Positions 43,657 to 53,808 of a DNA stretch of 64,000 bases are shown here, piece by piece; position 1 is the stretch's first letter, and each line of letters opens with the position of its first letter. The notes below the pieces were generated by a model. It searched no databases. It saw nothing but the letters and a program-made list of their open reading frames with translations, and was not told the origin of the DNA. The translations under genes and the position numbers were made by a program. Source of the DNA: Iningainema tapete BLCC-T55. Lineage in GTDB: Bacteria > Cyanobacteriota > Cyanobacteriia > Cyanobacteriales > Nostocaceae. The stretch is from NCBI RefSeq assembly GCF_014698965.1, contig NZ_JACXAE010000039.1, positions 106,248 through 170,247 of the forward strand, written 5' to 3'.

Positions 43657-43935
43657 ATGGGTCGTTCTCTAAAAAAAGGTCCTTTTGTTGCCGATCATTT
43701 ACTTACAAAAATTGAAAGGCTGAATGAAAACAACAGAAAGGAAGTTATTAAAACTTGGTCGCGGGCTTCAACAATTTTACCGATGATGGTAGGTCATACT
43801 ATCGCTGTTCATAACGGAAGACAACACGTTCCGGTATTTGTAAATGAACAAATGGTAGGGCATAAATTGGGAGAATTTGCGCCGACACGCACCTACAGAG
43901 GTCATTCAAAAAGTGACAAAAAAGCAGGGAGATAG
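43657..43935 (+). CDS. rpsS: 30S ribosomal protein S19
   Basis: 92 residues, [16 protein letters not shown] start and [20 protein letters not shown] end. S19 forms a complex with S13 in the small-subunit head near the A and P site tRNAs. Complete; no clear Shine-Dalgarno in the repeat DNA before the ATG. Confidence 0.97.
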   Translation: MGRSLKKGPFVADHLLTKIERLNENNRKEVIKTWSRASTILPMMVGHTIAVHNGRQHVPVFVNEQMVGHKLGEFAPTRTYRGHSKSDKKAGR

Positions 43936-43978
43936 TTAATAGCTAATGACTAATAGCTATTAGCTCAAGGAGAAAATT

Positions 43979-44338
43979 ATGGCAACAACTGATACTAAAG
44001 AAGTAAAGGCGATCGCCCGTTTTGTAAGAATGTCTCCCTTGAAGGTGCGTCGTGTACTCGACCAAATTCGGGGGCGAACTTATAGAGAAGCGCTCATTAT
44101 CCTAGAATTTATGCCCTACCGAGCCTGTGAACCAGTATTAACAGTGCTCAGAAGCGCTGCAGCTAATGCAGAACATAACGCTGGGCTAGACAGGGCTGAG
44201 CTAGTAATTACTCAAGCTTATGCCGATCAAGGTCCCGTGCTCAAACGGTTCCAACCCAGAGCGCAAGGTCGTGCTTATCAGATTCGTAAACCAACATGCC
44301 ATATTACTGTGGCTGTGGCTGCTGGTAGCGTCGAGTAA
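43979..44338 (+). CDS. rplV: 50S ribosomal protein L22
   Basis: 119 residues. [20 protein letters not shown] and the beta-hairpin loop near [16 protein letters not shown] that reaches the exit tunnel. AAGGAG precedes the ATG. The gap to rpsS (43 bases) contains TAATAGCTA repeats. Confidence 0.97.
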   Translation: MATTDTKEVKAIARFVRMSPLKVRRVLDQIRGRTYREALIILEFMPYRACEPVLTVLRSAAANAEHNAGLDRAELVITQAYADQGPVLKRFQPRAQGRAYQIRKPTCHITVAVAAGSVE

Positions 44339-44398
44339 TAACCAATAAATATTGGCGAGTCAAATTGTGTTCATGATGGAAATTAAGAGGGATCTTTT

Positions 44399-45154
44399 GT
44401 GGGACAAAAAATTCATCCAGTAGGTTTTCGCTTGGGTATTACCCAAGAACATCAATCTCGTTGGTTTGCAGTTCCTGACCGCTATCCAGAACTTTTACAA
44501 GAAGACCATAAACTACGTAATTATATCCAAGAAAAACTGGGTAGATACGCACAAAATAACGCGGGTATTTCTGAAGTCCGAATTGAGCGCAAAGCAGACC
44601 AAATCGATTTAGAAGTACGCACAGCTAGACCTGGTGTGGTGGTTGGAAGAGGTGGACAAGGTATCGAAGCCTTACGTACTGGACTCCAACAACTGTTAGG
44701 AAGCAACCGCCAAATTCGCATCAATGTAGTTGAAGTACAACGAGTTGATGCTGATGCCTACTTGATTGCTGAATATATCGCTCAACAGTTGGAACGTCGG
44801 GTTTCCTTCCGCCGAGTGGTACGTCAAGCTATTCAGCGTGCGCAACGGGCAGGTGTGCAAGGGATCAAAGTTCAAGTCAGCGGTCGTCTCAATGGTGCAG
44901 AAATTGCCCGTACAGAGTCGTCTCGTGAAGGTAAAGTACCTCTACATACTTTACGGGCTGACATTGACTACTCTTACTGCACAGCCAAAACTGTCTATGG
45001 CATTCTTGGGATCAAAGTATGGGTATTTAAAGGAGAAATCATTCCCGGACAAGAAGAAACTCCACCCCCACAACAAACTCGCGATCGCACTCCCGCACGC
45101 AAAAATCAAAATCGTCGTCGCCAGAATTTTGAAGATCGTTCTAATGAAGGATAA
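44399..45154 (+). CDS. rpsC: 30S ribosomal protein S3
   Basis: 251 residues from GTG 44399. KH domain [18 protein letters not shown] and [14 protein letters not shown] start; the tail after residue ~215 is basic and disordered ([14 protein letters not shown]). S3 sits at the mRNA entry channel and takes part in helicase activity. Three bases before rplP. Confidence 0.97.
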   Translation: MGQKIHPVGFRLGITQEHQSRWFAVPDRYPELLQEDHKLRNYIQEKLGRYAQNNAGISEVRIERKADQIDLEVRTARPGVVVGRGGQGIEALRTGLQQLLGSNRQIRINVVEVQRVDADAYLIAEYIAQQLERRVSFRRVVRQAIQRAQRAGVQGIKVQVSGRLNGAEIARTESSREGKVPLHTLRADIDYSYCTAKTVYGILGIKVWVFKGEIIPGQEETPPPQQTRDRTPARKNQNRRRQNFEDRSNEG

Positions 45155-45157
45155 AGA

Positions 45158-45583
45158 ATGCTAAGTCCAAGAAGAACTAAATTCCGCAAACAACAACGCG
45201 GACGGATGGAGGGGATGGCTACCCGTGGTAGCAATCTGAACTTTGGCGATTTTGCACTCCAAGCTTTAGAACCAGCTTGGATTACCTCCCGTCAAATTGA
45301 AGCTTCTCGTCGAGCGATGACTCGTTATATCCGTCGGGGTGGCAAAATCTGGATACGTATATTCCCTGATAAACCTGTAACCATGCGCCCAGCAGAAACC
45401 CGGATGGGTTCCGGTAAAGGCTCACCAGAGTTTTGGGTAGCTGTGGTTAAACCAGGACGGATTTTGTTTGAAATCGCAGGTGTTCCAGAAGCAACAGCTC
45501 GCGAAGCTATGCGTTTGGCAGCTTATAAGTTGCCAATAAAAACGAAGTTTATTATGCGCTCACAAGAAGAGCCTTCAGTGTAA
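45158..45583 (+). CDS. rplP: 50S ribosomal protein L16
   Basis: 141 residues, [19 protein letters not shown] start and [20 protein letters not shown] core. L16 positions A-site tRNA and organises the peptidyl-transferase centre late in assembly. Confidence 0.97.
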   Translation: MLSPRRTKFRKQQRGRMEGMATRGSNLNFGDFALQALEPAWITSRQIEASRRAMTRYIRRGGKIWIRIFPDKPVTMRPAETRMGSGKGSPEFWVAVVKPGRILFEIAGVPEATAREAMRLAAYKLPIKTKFIMRSQEEPSV

Positions 45584-45585
45584 TT

Positions 45586-45813
45586 ATGCCTCTTCCTAAA
45601 ATTTCAGAAGCAAGAGAACTCAGTGACGAAGAACTGGTATTGGAAATTCTGGCGGTGAAAAAACAACTGTTTCAATTGCGTTTACAAAAAGCAACTAGAC
45701 AGCTAGAAAAACCCCACCAGTTTAAACATGCAAGACACCGTTTAGCTCAACTGTTAACGGTAGAAACAGAGCGGAAAAAAGCAGCAAGTCAACCGCAGAC
45801 AGAATCAGAGTAG
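45586..45813 (+). CDS. rpmC: 50S ribosomal protein L29
   Basis: 75 residues, two-helix protein: ELSDEELVLEILAVKKQLFQ, then KHARHRLAQLLTVETER. Binds near the tunnel exit next to L23. Two bases after rplP. Confidence 0.95.
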   Translation: MPLPKISEARELSDEELVLEILAVKKQLFQLRLQKATRQLEKPHQFKHARHRLAQLLTVETERKKAASQPQTESE

Positions 45814-45819
45814 AAAATT

Positions 45820-46086
45820 ATGGCAGTTAAAGAAAGAGTTGGTTTGGTGGTGAGCGACAAAATGCAAAAAACGGTGGTAGTCGCCGTAGAAAACCGCGCT
45901 CCCCATCCCAAATATGGCAAAATTGTCGTCCAAACCAGGCGATATAAAGCTCACGATGAAGACAGTAAGTGCAAAGTGGGCGATCGCGTCAGAATTCAAG
46001 AAACTAGACCCTTGAGTAAAACCAAGCGTTGGCAAGTTACAGAAATTCTCACAGTCAAAAATAGCGCATCGGAAAATAGGTCGTAA
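45820..46086 (+). CDS. rpsQ: 30S ribosomal protein S17
   Basis: 88 residues, OB fold: [19 protein letters not shown], then [19 protein letters not shown]. Primary 16S rRNA binder of the 5' domain. Ends 65 bases before rplN with no repeat in the gap. Confidence 0.96.
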   Translation: MAVKERVGLVVSDKMQKTVVVAVENRAPHPKYGKIVVQTRRYKAHDEDSKCKVGDRVRIQETRPLSKTKRWQVTEILTVKNSASENRS

Positions 46087-46151
46087 TTAGTGCTCAAACC
46101 CCAACCCTATTTCCCCCACTCATCCCAAAATCCCATTCAAGGAGGCTTATT

Positions 46152-46520
46152 GTGATTCAGCCCCAAACTTACTTAAATGTTGCAGATAATAGCGGTGCAC
46201 GCAAACTAATGTGTATCCGCGTGCTAGGTGCTGGTAACAGCCGTTATGGTTTTATCGGCGATAAAATTATCGCCGTTGTTAAAGATGCTATCCCCAACAT
46301 GGCTGTAAAAAAGTCTGATGTTGTGGAAGCAGTAATTGTCCGTACTAGACATAACATCCGTCGAGATAGTGGTATGACTATCCGCTTTGATGATAACGCT
46401 GCAGTTATCATTAATAAAGATGGAAATCCCAGAGGAACACGGGTATTCGGTCCAGTTGCGCGGGAACTACGGGACAAAAACTACACTAAAATTGTGTCTC
46501 TTGCTCCGGAGGTGCTGTAA
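46152..46520 (+). CDS. rplN: 50S ribosomal protein L14
   Basis: 122 residues from GTG 46152, with AAGGAGG upstream. [20 protein letters not shown] start and [20 protein letters not shown] end. L14 contributes to intersubunit bridges and docks the RsfS silencing factor. Shares one base with rplX. Confidence 0.97.
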   Translation: MIQPQTYLNVADNSGARKLMCIRVLGAGNSRYGFIGDKIIAVVKDAIPNMAVKKSDVVEAVIVRTRHNIRRDSGMTIRFDDNAAVIINKDGNPRGTRVFGPVARELRDKNYTKIVSLAPEVL

Positions 46521-46873
46521 TGGCAACTAAAAAGAAAGATGAACCAAGATTTCAGAAGATGCACGTTAAAACCGGAGATACCGTACAGGTGATTTCTGGG
46601 AAAGATAAAGGCAAAGTTGGTGAAGTGATGAAAGCTTTTCCTCAACTAAGTAAAGTCGTTATCAAAGGCGTCAACATCAAAACTAAGCACGTTAAGCCCC
46701 AACAAGAAGGGGAGTCAGGACAAATTGTCACACAGGAATATCCCATTCACAGTTCTAATGTGATGCTTTATTCCACTAAGCAAAACGTCGCTAGTCGGAT
46801 CTGTTACACTTTCACTGAATCCGGAAAGAAAGTGCGGATGCTGAAAAAAACCGGCGAAATCATCGACAAATAA
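46520..46873 (+). CDS. rplX: 50S ribosomal protein L24
   Basis: 117 residues. KOW motif in [21 protein letters not shown]24 is one of the two assembly initiators of the 50S subunit. Starts in the TAATG overlap with the rplN stop; the Shine-Dalgarno GGAGGTG lies inside rplN. Confidence 0.96.
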   Translation: MATKKKDEPRFQKMHVKTGDTVQVISGKDKGKVGEVMKAFPQLSKVVIKGVNIKTKHVKPQQEGESGQIVTQEYPIHSSNVMLYSTKQNVASRICYTFTESGKKVRMLKKTGEIIDK

Positions 46874-46965
46874 TTAGTTGTTAATGGTTAATAGTTAATA
46901 GAACAATTAACGATTAGCAAGCTATCAGTTAACAATTAACAATTCTATTTTCCCTGACCAAGCCC
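46874..46965. repeat. Tandem repeats between rplX and rplE
   Basis: TTAGTTGTTAATGGTTAATAGTTAATAG on the left and CAGTTAACAATTAACAATT on the right, i.e. TTAATAG/TTAACAA heptamers in opposite senses that can pair across the gap. STRR DNA inside the operon. Confidence 0.65.
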
Positions 46966-46986
46966 AGGGAGTACAAAGACAAAACT

Positions 46987-47535
46987 ATGGCAACTACAAG
47001 ACTCAAAACGCTATACACTGAAACAATACTCCCCAAACTGATAAATCAGTTTCAATACACCAATGTTCATCAAGCACCGAAATTGGTGAAAGTGACTGTT
47101 AACCGGGGTTTGGGTGAAGCAGCGTCTAATGCTAAAGCTTTAGAAGCGTCTTTAAACGAAATTGCTGTAATTACAGGTCAAAAACCAGTAGTAACAAGGG
47201 CAAAAAAGGCGATCGCTGGTTTCAAAATTCGTCAAGGAATGCCCGTGGGCATTATGGTGACTCTCAGAGGAGAACGGATGTACTCCTTTCTCGACCGTTT
47301 TATCAATTTGGCGCTACCAAGAATTCGCGACTTTCGCGGTATTAGTCCCAAGAGTTTTGACGGCAGGGGTAACTATACAATTGGTGTCAGAGAGCAACTG
47401 ATTTTTCCAGAAATCGAGTATGACACTATCGATCAAATTCGTGGGATGGATATTTCTATCATTACCACAGCGAAGACCGACGAAGAAGGTCGCGCCTTAC
47501 TTAAAGAAATGGGAATGCCTTTTCGGGAACAATAA
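46987..47535 (+). CDS. rplE: 50S ribosomal protein L5
   Basis: 182 residues. [20 protein letters not shown], then [21 protein letters not shown]5 binds 5S rRNA and contacts P-site tRNA. In most bacteria rpsN follows; here rpsH does, the cyanobacterial order. Confidence 0.97.
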   Translation: MATTRLKTLYTETILPKLINQFQYTNVHQAPKLVKVTVNRGLGEAASNAKALEASLNEIAVITGQKPVVTRAKKAIAGFKIRQGMPVGIMVTLRGERMYSFLDRFINLALPRIRDFRGISPKSFDGRGNYTIGVREQLIFPEIEYDTIDQIRGMDISIITTAKTDEEGRALLKEMGMPFREQ

Positions 47536-47555
47536 ATTTATTTAAAGAGGAAACG

Positions 47556-47957
47556 ATGGCGGCTAACGACACAATTGCAGATATGCTAACGCGCATCCGC
47601 AATGCCACCCTGGCACGGCATCAAACTACACAAGTGCCAGCAACAAAAATGACTCGTAGTATCGCTAGAGTGCTACGGGAAGAAGGCTTTATTAACGATT
47701 TTGAAGAAGCAGGTGAAGGTGTAAATTGTAACCTGGTAATTGCCCTCAAATACAAAGGTAAAAATCGCCAGCCACTCATTACTGCCTTAAAGCGGGTAAG
47801 CAAACCAGGTTTGCGTGTTTACTCGAACAAAAAAGAATTACCCAGAGTACTAGGCGGAATCGGCATTGCCATTATTTCTACATCTAGTGGCATCATGACC
47901 GATAGAGAAGCAAGACGCCAAAACTTGGGTGGTGAAGTGCTTTGCTATGTTTGGTAG
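47556..47957 (+). CDS. rpsH: 30S ribosomal protein S8
   Basis: 133 residues. [19 protein letters not shown] start and [20 protein letters not shown] end. S8 folds the 16S central domain and in E. coli represses the spc operon at an rplE site. Twenty bases after rplE, with AAAGAGGAAACG upstream. Confidence 0.97.
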   Translation: MAANDTIADMLTRIRNATLARHQTTQVPATKMTRSIARVLREEGFINDFEEAGEGVNCNLVIALKYKGKNRQPLITALKRVSKPGLRVYSNKKELPRVLGGIGIAIISTSSGIMTDREARRQNLGGEVLCYVW

Positions 47958-48036
47958 TAGTTAATAGTTAATGGTTAATAGTTAATAGAAAAATTAACAA
48001 TTAACAATTAGCAATTAACAATTAACAATTAACAAA
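47958..48036. repeat. Tandem repeats between rpsH and rplF
   Basis: TTAATAGTTAATGGTTAATAGTTAATAG, then AATTAACAATTAACAATTAGC and further ATTAACA units, i.e. five or more heptamers per side in opposite senses. The strongest self-complementary STRR gap of the cluster. Confidence 0.7.
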
Positions 48037-48045
48037 AGGAAAATT

Positions 48046-48594
48046 ATGTCTCGAATTGGTAAACGCCCAATTACGATTCCGGCAAAAGTACAAGTGACCA
48101 TTGATGGCACTAAAGTTTTTGTCAAAGGTCCAAAAGGAGAATTATCTCGCGATTTGCCCAGTAATGTAAGCGTTTCTCAAGAAGGAACAACACTACAAGT
48201 AGATCGACGCGATGAATCACGTACTTCTCGGCAACTACACGGTTTGTGCCGCACTTTGGTTGCCAATATGGTAGAAGGAGTTTCCACGGGGTTTCAACGT
48301 CGTTTGGAAATTCAAGGAGTTGGTTACAGAGCACAAGTTCAAGGTCGTAACCTAGTTATGAACATGGGTTACAGCCATCAAGTGCAAATTGCCCCTCCAG
48401 AAGGTGTTCAGTTTGCAGTAGAGAACAACACCAACGTGATTGTCAGTGGTTTTGACAAAGAAGTGGTAGGGAATACAGCTGCTAAAATTCGTGCTGTTCG
48501 CCCACCAGAACCATACAAAGGCAAAGGTATTCGTTACGCTGGTGAAGTGGTCAGACGAAAAGCTGGTAAGACTGGTAAGAGTGGTAAGAAGTAA
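48046..48594 (+). CDS. rplF: 50S ribosomal protein L6
   Basis: 182 residues. [20 protein letters not shown] start and [20 protein letters not shown] end of two tandem L6 folds. Lies near the factor-binding site. AAAGGAAAATT precedes the ATG. Ends GKSGKK, two bases from rplR. Confidence 0.97.
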   Translation: MSRIGKRPITIPAKVQVTIDGTKVFVKGPKGELSRDLPSNVSVSQEGTTLQVDRRDESRTSRQLHGLCRTLVANMVEGVSTGFQRRLEIQGVGYRAQVQGRNLVMNMGYSHQVQIAPPEGVQFAVENNTNVIVSGFDKEVVGNTAAKIRAVRPPEPYKGKGIRYAGEVVRRKAGKTGKSGKK

Positions 48595-48596
48595 AA

Positions 48597-48959
48597 ATGA
48601 AGCGTACACGTACAGAATCAAGAGAACGTCGCCATCGTCGCATTCGGAGCAAAGTCAGTGGATCAAATGAACGTCCCAGATTAGCTGTATTTCGCTCAAA
48701 CGAGCATATTTATGCTCAAGTAATTGATGATACTCAGCATCATACAATTGTGGCTGCCTCTAGTTTAGAACCAGACCTAAAATCTAAATTAGCTTCAGGT
48801 TCAAATTGCCAAGCTTCCATAGAAGTGGGCAAGTTAATCGCGGTAAGAGCGCAAGAAAAAGGTATCTCAAAAGTAGTCTTTGATCGCGGTGGCAACCTTT
48901 ATCACGGTCGTGTTAAAGCACTAGCTGAAGCAGCACGCGAGGCTGGTTTAGATTTCTAA
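48597..48959 (+). CDS. rplR: 50S ribosomal protein L18
   Basis: 120 residues. [20 protein letters not shown] and [21 protein letters not shown]18 binds 5S rRNA with L5 and L25 and fits the central protuberance. Confidence 0.97.
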   Translation: MKRTRTESRERRHRRIRSKVSGSNERPRLAVFRSNEHIYAQVIDDTQHHTIVAASSLEPDLKSKLASGSNCQASIEVGKLIAVRAQEKGISKVVFDRGGNLYHGRVKALAEAAREAGLDF

Positions 48960-48985
48960 CAATTCACAATTTTGAGGTAATTATT

Positions 48986-49513
48986 ATGGCAACTGGTGGG
49001 CGTCGTAAAGCTAACCGCACCAAAAAAGAAGAAACTAACTGGCAAGAACGTGTGATTCAGATCCGTCGTGTGAGTAAGGTAGTTAAGGGAGGTAAAAAAC
49101 TTAGCTTCCGTGCCATTGTCGTTGTTGGGAATGAACGCGGTCAAGTTGGTGTGGGAGTGGGTAAAGCCTCAGATGTAATTGGTGCCGTGAAAAAAGGTGT
49201 AGCTGACGGCAAAAAACATCTGATTGAAATTCCCATGACTAAATCCAATTCAATTCCCCATCCCATTAATGGTACAGGTGGAGGTGCTAAGGTAATCATG
49301 CGACCTGCTGCTCCTGGTACTGGGGTAATCGCCGGTGGTGCTGTTCGTACAGTTCTAGAATTGGCAGGAGTGCGTAATATCTTAGCTAAGCAGTTAGGAT
49401 CAAATAATCCTCTTAATAATGCCAGAGCCGCAGTTAATGCTCTATCGACTCTACGTACTTTTGCGGAAGTCGCTGAAGATAGAGGCATTCCTGTGGAAAA
49501 TCTCTACATTTAA
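48986..49513 (+). CDS. rpsE: 30S ribosomal protein S5
   Basis: 175 residues. Double-stranded RNA-binding fold ([20 protein letters not shown]) and [19 protein letters not shown]5 affects decoding fidelity with S4. The usual neighbour rpmD (L30) is absent; rplO follows. Confidence 0.97.
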   Translation: MATGGRRKANRTKKEETNWQERVIQIRRVSKVVKGGKKLSFRAIVVVGNERGQVGVGVGKASDVIGAVKKGVADGKKHLIEIPMTKSNSIPHPINGTGGGAKVIMRPAAPGTGVIAGGAVRTVLELAGVRNILAKQLGSNNPLNNARAAVNALSTLRTFAEVAEDRGIPVENLYI

Positions 49514-49598
49514 GTAATGCTAACCGTTGATGGTTAACAGTTAACAGTCAACAGTGAACCTTTTACTTAAAAATAATAAAAATTACAAAGTTTTAGTT

Positions 49599-50045
49599 AT
49601 GAGACTAAATGATGTTCGTCCGCAAAAAGGCTCAAAGAAACGCCGCCGCCGTGTAGGTAGGGGTATTTCCGCAGGTCAAGGCGCTAGTGCTGGTTTAGGT
49701 ATGCGAGGTCAAAAGTCTCGCTCTGGTAGTAGCACAAGACCCGGTTTTGAAGGAGGTCAGCAGCCATTATACCGCCGGGTGCCAAAATTGAAGGGCTTTC
49801 CTCTAGTTAATCGCAAAAATTACACTACGATTAATGTAGAAAAGCTAGCCTCCCTTCCCGCTGATACAGAGGTAACACTGACCTCATTAAAACAAGCAGG
49901 TATCATCACTGCTGACCGAGGACCTTTGAAAATTCTGGGGGATGGGGAATTAAATGTTCCGCTCAAGGTTCAAGCGGCAGCTTTTACTGTTACAGCTCGT
50001 AGCAAAATTGAAGCAGCTGGTGGAAGTTGTGAAGTTTTAGCGTGA
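49599..50045 (+). CDS. rplO: 50S ribosomal protein L15
   Basis: 148 residues from ATG 49599 ([20 protein letters not shown]); reading from 49554 would add 15 residues of repeat-derived sequence. Basic extended N-terminus ([20 protein letters not shown]) threads the 23S rRNA. The ~85-base gap before it has TTAACAGTTAACAG repeats. Confidence 0.96.
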   Translation: MRLNDVRPQKGSKKRRRRVGRGISAGQGASAGLGMRGQKSRSGSSTRPGFEGGQQPLYRRVPKLKGFPLVNRKNYTTINVEKLASLPADTEVTLTSLKQAGIITADRGPLKILGDGELNVPLKVQAAAFTVTARSKIEAAGGSCEVLA

Positions 50046-50112
50046 GCAATCTTGCACACCTAAAAGTTAGCCTTTGCGCCAGCGAGCCTAGACTACATCA
50101 AGGTAGCCCTCT

Positions 50113-51426
50113 ATGAACAATCGCGATCAAGCCCCAACGGCTCAAGAAACTTTTATGCAAATGGCTCAAGCAGCTGGGCTAAGAGGTCGGCTGCTTGTTA
50201 CCATCGGTATCTTATTTTTGATACGTATGGGTATACATATACCTATACCAGGAATCAATCGGGATCAGTTTAGAGAGGCAGTTAGCGGTAATAATCAGAT
50301 TTTAAGCTTCTTGGATATCTTCTCCGGAGGCGGACTTTCTGCTTTGGGCGTTTTCGCTTTAGGCATTTTGCCTTACATTAATGCCTCAATTATTATCCAA
50401 TTGCTCACTGCTGCTATCCCAGCTTTAGAAAATTTACAGAAAAATGAAGGCGAAGCGGGACGGAGAAGGATTTCTCAAATTACCCGCTATGTGGCTTTGG
50501 GTTGGGGCGTTGTTCAGAGTACCTTTCTCGCCGCATTTTGGCTCAAACCTTTTGCTCTCAATTATGGACCTTTTTTCGTCGCCCAAACTGCGATCGCTCT
50601 TGTGGCTGGTTCAATGTTTGTCATGTGGGCTTCTGAGGTGATTACAGAGCGAGGTGTTGGTAATGGAGCATCTTTGTTGATTTTTGTCAACATTGTAGCG
50701 ACACTACCCAAAGCCCTGGGCGATACCATTAACTTTGCTCAAACTGGGGGTCGGGAAACAGTTGGTCGCGTGGTTGTGCTACTGCTACTTTTCCTCGCCA
50801 CAATCGTTGGTATTGTGTTTGTGCAAGAAGGAATGCGCCGCATCCCAATTATTTCCGCCCGCCGTCAAGTTGGTCGGCGAGTTTTGGCAGAGCAACGGAG
50901 CTATTTACCCCTGCGGCTAAATCAAGGTGGTGTAATGCCCATCATTTTCGCCACGGCAGTTTTGACTCTACCACTGTTGGTGGAAAACTTTGTCAAGAAC
51001 CCAGAATACTCAAAAATTGTTAACACTTATCTCGTTCCAGGTCGCTCTGGCTCTTGGGTTTATGCTCTGGTTGAACTCATCTCCATTGTTTTCTTTAGCT
51101 ACTTCTACTCTTCGTTAATTCTTAACCCGGTAGATGTGGCACAAAACTTGAAAAAAATGGGTTCGTCTATTCCTGGTATTCGTCCAGGTAAGGCAACTAG
51201 TGAGTATATTGAGCGCGTGACGAATCGGTTAACTTTTTTGGGTGCGATCTTTTTGGGGTTGATTGCTATTATCCCTACCGCTGTGGAAAGTGCTTTGAAT
51301 GTACCAACCTTTAAGGGTTTAGGTGCTACCTCTTTGCTGATCTTGGTGGGTGTGGCAATTGATACAGCTAGACAAGTTCAAACGTACATTATTTCTCAGC
51401 GTTATGAAGGGATGGTGAAACAATAG
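50113..51426 (+). CDS. secY: Preprotein translocase subunit SecY
   Basis: 437 residues, ten membrane helices. PGINRDQFREAVSGNNQILS, the cytoplasmic loop MRRIPIISARRQVGRRV and the C-terminal GVAIDTARQVQTYIISQRYE are diagnostic. Central channel of the Sec translocon; in cyanobacteria it serves both plasma and thylakoid membranes. Overlaps adk by one base (TAGTG). Confidence 0.97.
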   Translation: MNNRDQAPTAQETFMQMAQAAGLRGRLLVTIGILFLIRMGIHIPIPGINRDQFREAVSGNNQILSFLDIFSGGGLSALGVFALGILPYINASIIIQLLTAAIPALENLQKNEGEAGRRRISQITRYVALGWGVVQSTFLAAFWLKPFALNYGPFFVAQTAIALVAGSMFVMWASEVITERGVGNGASLLIFVNIVATLPKALGDTINFAQTGGRETVGRVVVLLLLFLATIVGIVFVQEGMRRIPIISARRQVGRRVLAEQRSYLPLRLNQGGVMPIIFATAVLTLPLLVENFVKNPEYSKIVNTYLVPGRSGSWVYALVELISIVFFSYFYSSLILNPVDVAQNLKKMGSSIPGIRPGKATSEYIERVTNRLTFLGAIFLGLIAIIPTAVESALNVPTFKGLGATSLLILVGVAIDTARQVQTYIISQRYEGMVKQ

Positions 51427-51977
51427 TGACGCGATTAATCTTCTTGGGACCTCCAGGGGCTGGTAAAGGAACTCAAGCTAAAACTTTAGCTGATAGCTGG
51501 AATATTCCTCATATTTCTACAGGTGACATATTGCGCAAAGCCATGAAGGAGCAAACCTTATTGGGGATCAAAGCTCAAGGTTATGTAGATAGTGGTGAGT
51601 TAGTTCCTGACGAACTTGTGCAAGCAATGGTGCAGGAACGTCTTCATGACAGTGACACCGGATCAGGTTGGATTCTTGATGGCTTTCCCCGCACTGTTAA
51701 TCAAGCACTTTTTTTAGAGGAATTGCTCTCAACTATCAGTCAGCATGGCGAAAAGGCTGTCAACTTGGAAGTACCCGATGATGTGGTTGTTGGGCGATTG
51801 CTGGAAAGAGGGCGAAAAGATGATACTGAAGAGGTAATTCGTCGGCGCTTGGAAGTTTATCGGTCAGAAACTGAACCCTTGATTGATTATTACCATGCTC
51901 GTCAGCGACTCGTGAGAGTTAATGGCAATCAGTCCCCAGAAGAAGTCACTGCTGAACTTAAAAAGATCATCTCTTAA
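51426..51977 (+). CDS. adk: Adenylate kinase
   Basis: 183 residues from GTG 51426. P-loop GPPGAGKGTQAKTLA, NMP-binding region GDILRKAMKEQ, and DGFPRTVNQA. The LID is short (GRKDDTEEVIRRRLE) and lacks a zinc site, so it is the short form. Interconverts ATP+AMP and 2 ADP. Coupled to secY as in many bacteria. Confidence 0.96.
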   Translation: MTRLIFLGPPGAGKGTQAKTLADSWNIPHISTGDILRKAMKEQTLLGIKAQGYVDSGELVPDELVQAMVQERLHDSDTGSGWILDGFPRTVNQALFLEELLSTISQHGEKAVNLEVPDDVVVGRLLERGRKDDTEEVIRRRLEVYRSETEPLIDYYHARQRLVRVNGNQSPEEVTAELKKIIS

Positions 51978-52211
51978 TTAGGGGGTAGGGAAGCAGTCCA
52001 AGTCAAAAGTCACTCGTCAAAATAAAGATCATTTCTTCTTTTTACTTAGTTCTTTTTACTTGTCTTCTCCTCCCACTCCCTTAACAGATGCAGATGAAGT
52101 TTCAATTAAGATATATTAATATCTGTTGATATATTCGGCAAAATGTGTTCTCTTGCAGTTTATAGCTAATTATAACTGAGTTGGAGATTGTTGAGTTGAG
52201 GAAAAAACAAA

Positions 52212-52436
52212 TTGTCTAAGCAAGACTTAATTGAAATGGAAGGCACGGTGACTGAATCCCTGCCCAATGCGATGTTTCGCGTTGACCTAGATAATGGCTT
52301 TAATGTTTTGGCACACATTTCTGGCAAGATTCGCCGTAATTATATCAAGATTTTACCCGGCGATCGCGTCAAAGTCGAGTTAACTCCCTATGACCTGACC
52401 AAAGGTAGAATTACCTATCGATTGCGGAAAAAATAA
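52212..52436 (+). CDS. infA: Translation initiation factor IF-1
   Basis: 74 residues from TTG 52212 ([15 protein letters not shown]), AGGAAAAAACAAA upstream. S1-type OB fold with [20 protein letters not shown] and RITYRLRKK end. Binds the 30S A site. The TTG start may keep the level low. The 235-base gap after adk has no gene; an AT-rich stretch may hold a promoter. Confidence 0.95.
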
Positions 52437-52452
52437 GCCAATGTAAAAAAAT

Positions 52453-52480
52453 ATACCATATTCCCGGTATTTTGGTTTTT
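52453..52480 (+). terminator. Weak possible terminator after infA
   Basis: ATACC (52453-52457), eight bases, GGTAT (52466-52470), then TTTGGTTTTT. The stem is only five pairs, so partial at most. Confidence 0.3.
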
Positions 52481-52504
52481 GGCTACTGCAAATTCCCAAA
52501 ATAA

Positions 52505-52533
52505 TTGAACAAATTCCACAAAAATGTTATAAT
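52505..52533 (+). promoter_or_regulatory. Strong promoter ahead of rpmJ-rpsM-rpsK-rpoA
   Basis: TTGAAC (52505-52510), spacer of exactly 17, TATAAT (52528-52533), preceded by TG one base off (extended -10). It is the best consensus promoter in the cluster and starts 26 bases before rpmJ. Confidence 0.7.
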
Positions 52534-52558
52534 TTAATATTTGGAGTCAAAAAAAATT

Positions 52559-52672
52559 ATGAAAGTCAGAGCTTCGGTCAAGAAAATCTGTGAAAAGTGT
52601 AACGTAATCCGTCGTAAGGGTCGCGTGATGGTAATTTGTGTAAACCCCAAACACAAGCAACGTCAAGGGTAG
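52559..52672 (+). CDS. rpmJ: 50S ribosomal protein L36
   Basis: 37 residues (ATG 52559, TAG 52670-52672): [20 protein letters not shown], then [17 protein letters not shown]. Zinc form with C-x2-C, C and H. TTGGAG lies upstream. L36 rigidifies 23S rRNA late in assembly. Confidence 0.97.
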   Translation: MKVRASVKKICEKCNVIRRKGRVMVICVNPKHKQRQG

Positions 52673-52744
52673 AAGGGAAATCAGTTTTACAGATAACTGA
52701 TTGCCGCTACTGATAACTAAATCTTAGAAATTGAGGAGACAACT

Positions 52745-53125
52745 GTGGCACGTATTGCCGGTGTGGACCTTCCCCGCGATAAAAGGGTAGAAATAGGTCT
52801 AACTTATATTTACGGAATTGGTTTATCACGCTCAAAAGAAATTATCGCCGCTACTGGTGTAAATGCCGATACCAGAGTAAAAGATCTCAGTGATGCTGAA
52901 GTCACAGCATTGCGAGGCGAAATAGAAACTAATTACCAAGTAGAAGGCGACTTAAGACGTTTAGAAGGATTAAACATCAAACGTTTAATCGAAATCGGTA
53001 CTTACCGAGGACGGCGTCATCGCATGGGCTTACCAGTAAGAGGACAAAGAACTCGCACTAACGCCAGAACTCGAAGAGGTAGAAGGCAGACAGTGGCAGG
53101 TAAGAAGAAAGCACCAGGTAAGTAA
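52745..53125 (+). CDS. rpsM: 30S ribosomal protein S13
   Basis: 126 residues from GTG 52745, with TTGAGGAG upstream. [20 protein letters not shown] start; [20 protein letters not shown] and a basic tail. Head protein contacting P-site tRNA and the L5 bridge. Confidence 0.97.
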   Translation: MARIAGVDLPRDKRVEIGLTYIYGIGLSRSKEIIAATGVNADTRVKDLSDAEVTALRGEIETNYQVEGDLRRLEGLNIKRLIEIGTYRGRRHRMGLPVRGQRTRTNARTRRGRRQTVAGKKKAPGK

Positions 53126-53164
53126 ATAACTGACAACGCTTAACTTTAAATTAACTACATCAAT

Positions 53165-53560
53165 ATGGCGCGACAACCAACTAAAAAAGCAGGCAGCAAA
53201 AAACAAAAGCGGAACGTACCAAACGGAGTTGCTTACATCCAATCTACTTTCAACAATAGCATTGTCACAATCGCCGATCAAAATGGAGATGTGATTTCTT
53301 GGGCAAGTGCAGGTTCAAGTGGCTTTAAAGGAGCAAAGAAAGGAACTCCCTTTGCAGCGCAAACAGCAGCAGAAAGCGCAGCACGTCGGGCGATTGATTC
53401 CGGAATGCGTCAAATTGAAGTAATGGTAAGTGGTCCTGGTGCAGGACGAGAAACCGCAATTCGAGCATTACAAGGGGCAGGACTGGAAATTACACTAATT
53501 CGGGACATTACCCCCATTCCTCACAATGGTTGCCGTCCGCCCAAACGCCGTCGAGTATAA
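53165..53560 (+). CDS. rpsK: 30S ribosomal protein S11
   Basis: 131 residues. [20 protein letters not shown], then [19 protein letters not shown]. Platform protein near the mRNA exit. ~40 bases after rpsM. The 248-base gap to rpoA has a CCTCCC-TTA-GGGAGG stem at 53611-53625. Confidence 0.97.
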   Translation: MARQPTKKAGSKKQKRNVPNGVAYIQSTFNNSIVTIADQNGDVISWASAGSSGFKGAKKGTPFAAQTAAESAARRAIDSGMRQIEVMVSGPGAGRETAIRALQGAGLEITLIRDITPIPHNGCRPPKRRRV

Positions 53561-53808
53561 ACCAATCTCCTTGAACGAGAATAGTGTCCCCATCCTCCAA
53601 CAAAAAAGTACCTCCCTTAGGGAGGACTAATCAAAGGAGGAAAACCCAACACAATATACCGTTGCTAAATCACAGAGCCATAAGTCTAAATACTACGATT
53701 CCAAATAGTTTAGTTTGATAGACCTTGTCACTCTTGTGAGCAACAAAAAAGTATAGGCAATTCATTTGCCTGCTTCTTGCAGGACTTTAAAACAAGGGAG
53801 GCTACTCC

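Noticed and set aside
44766..45164. 132-codon plus-strand ORF inside rpsC
   Set aside because: Out of frame with the conserved S3 protein and without a ribosome site.
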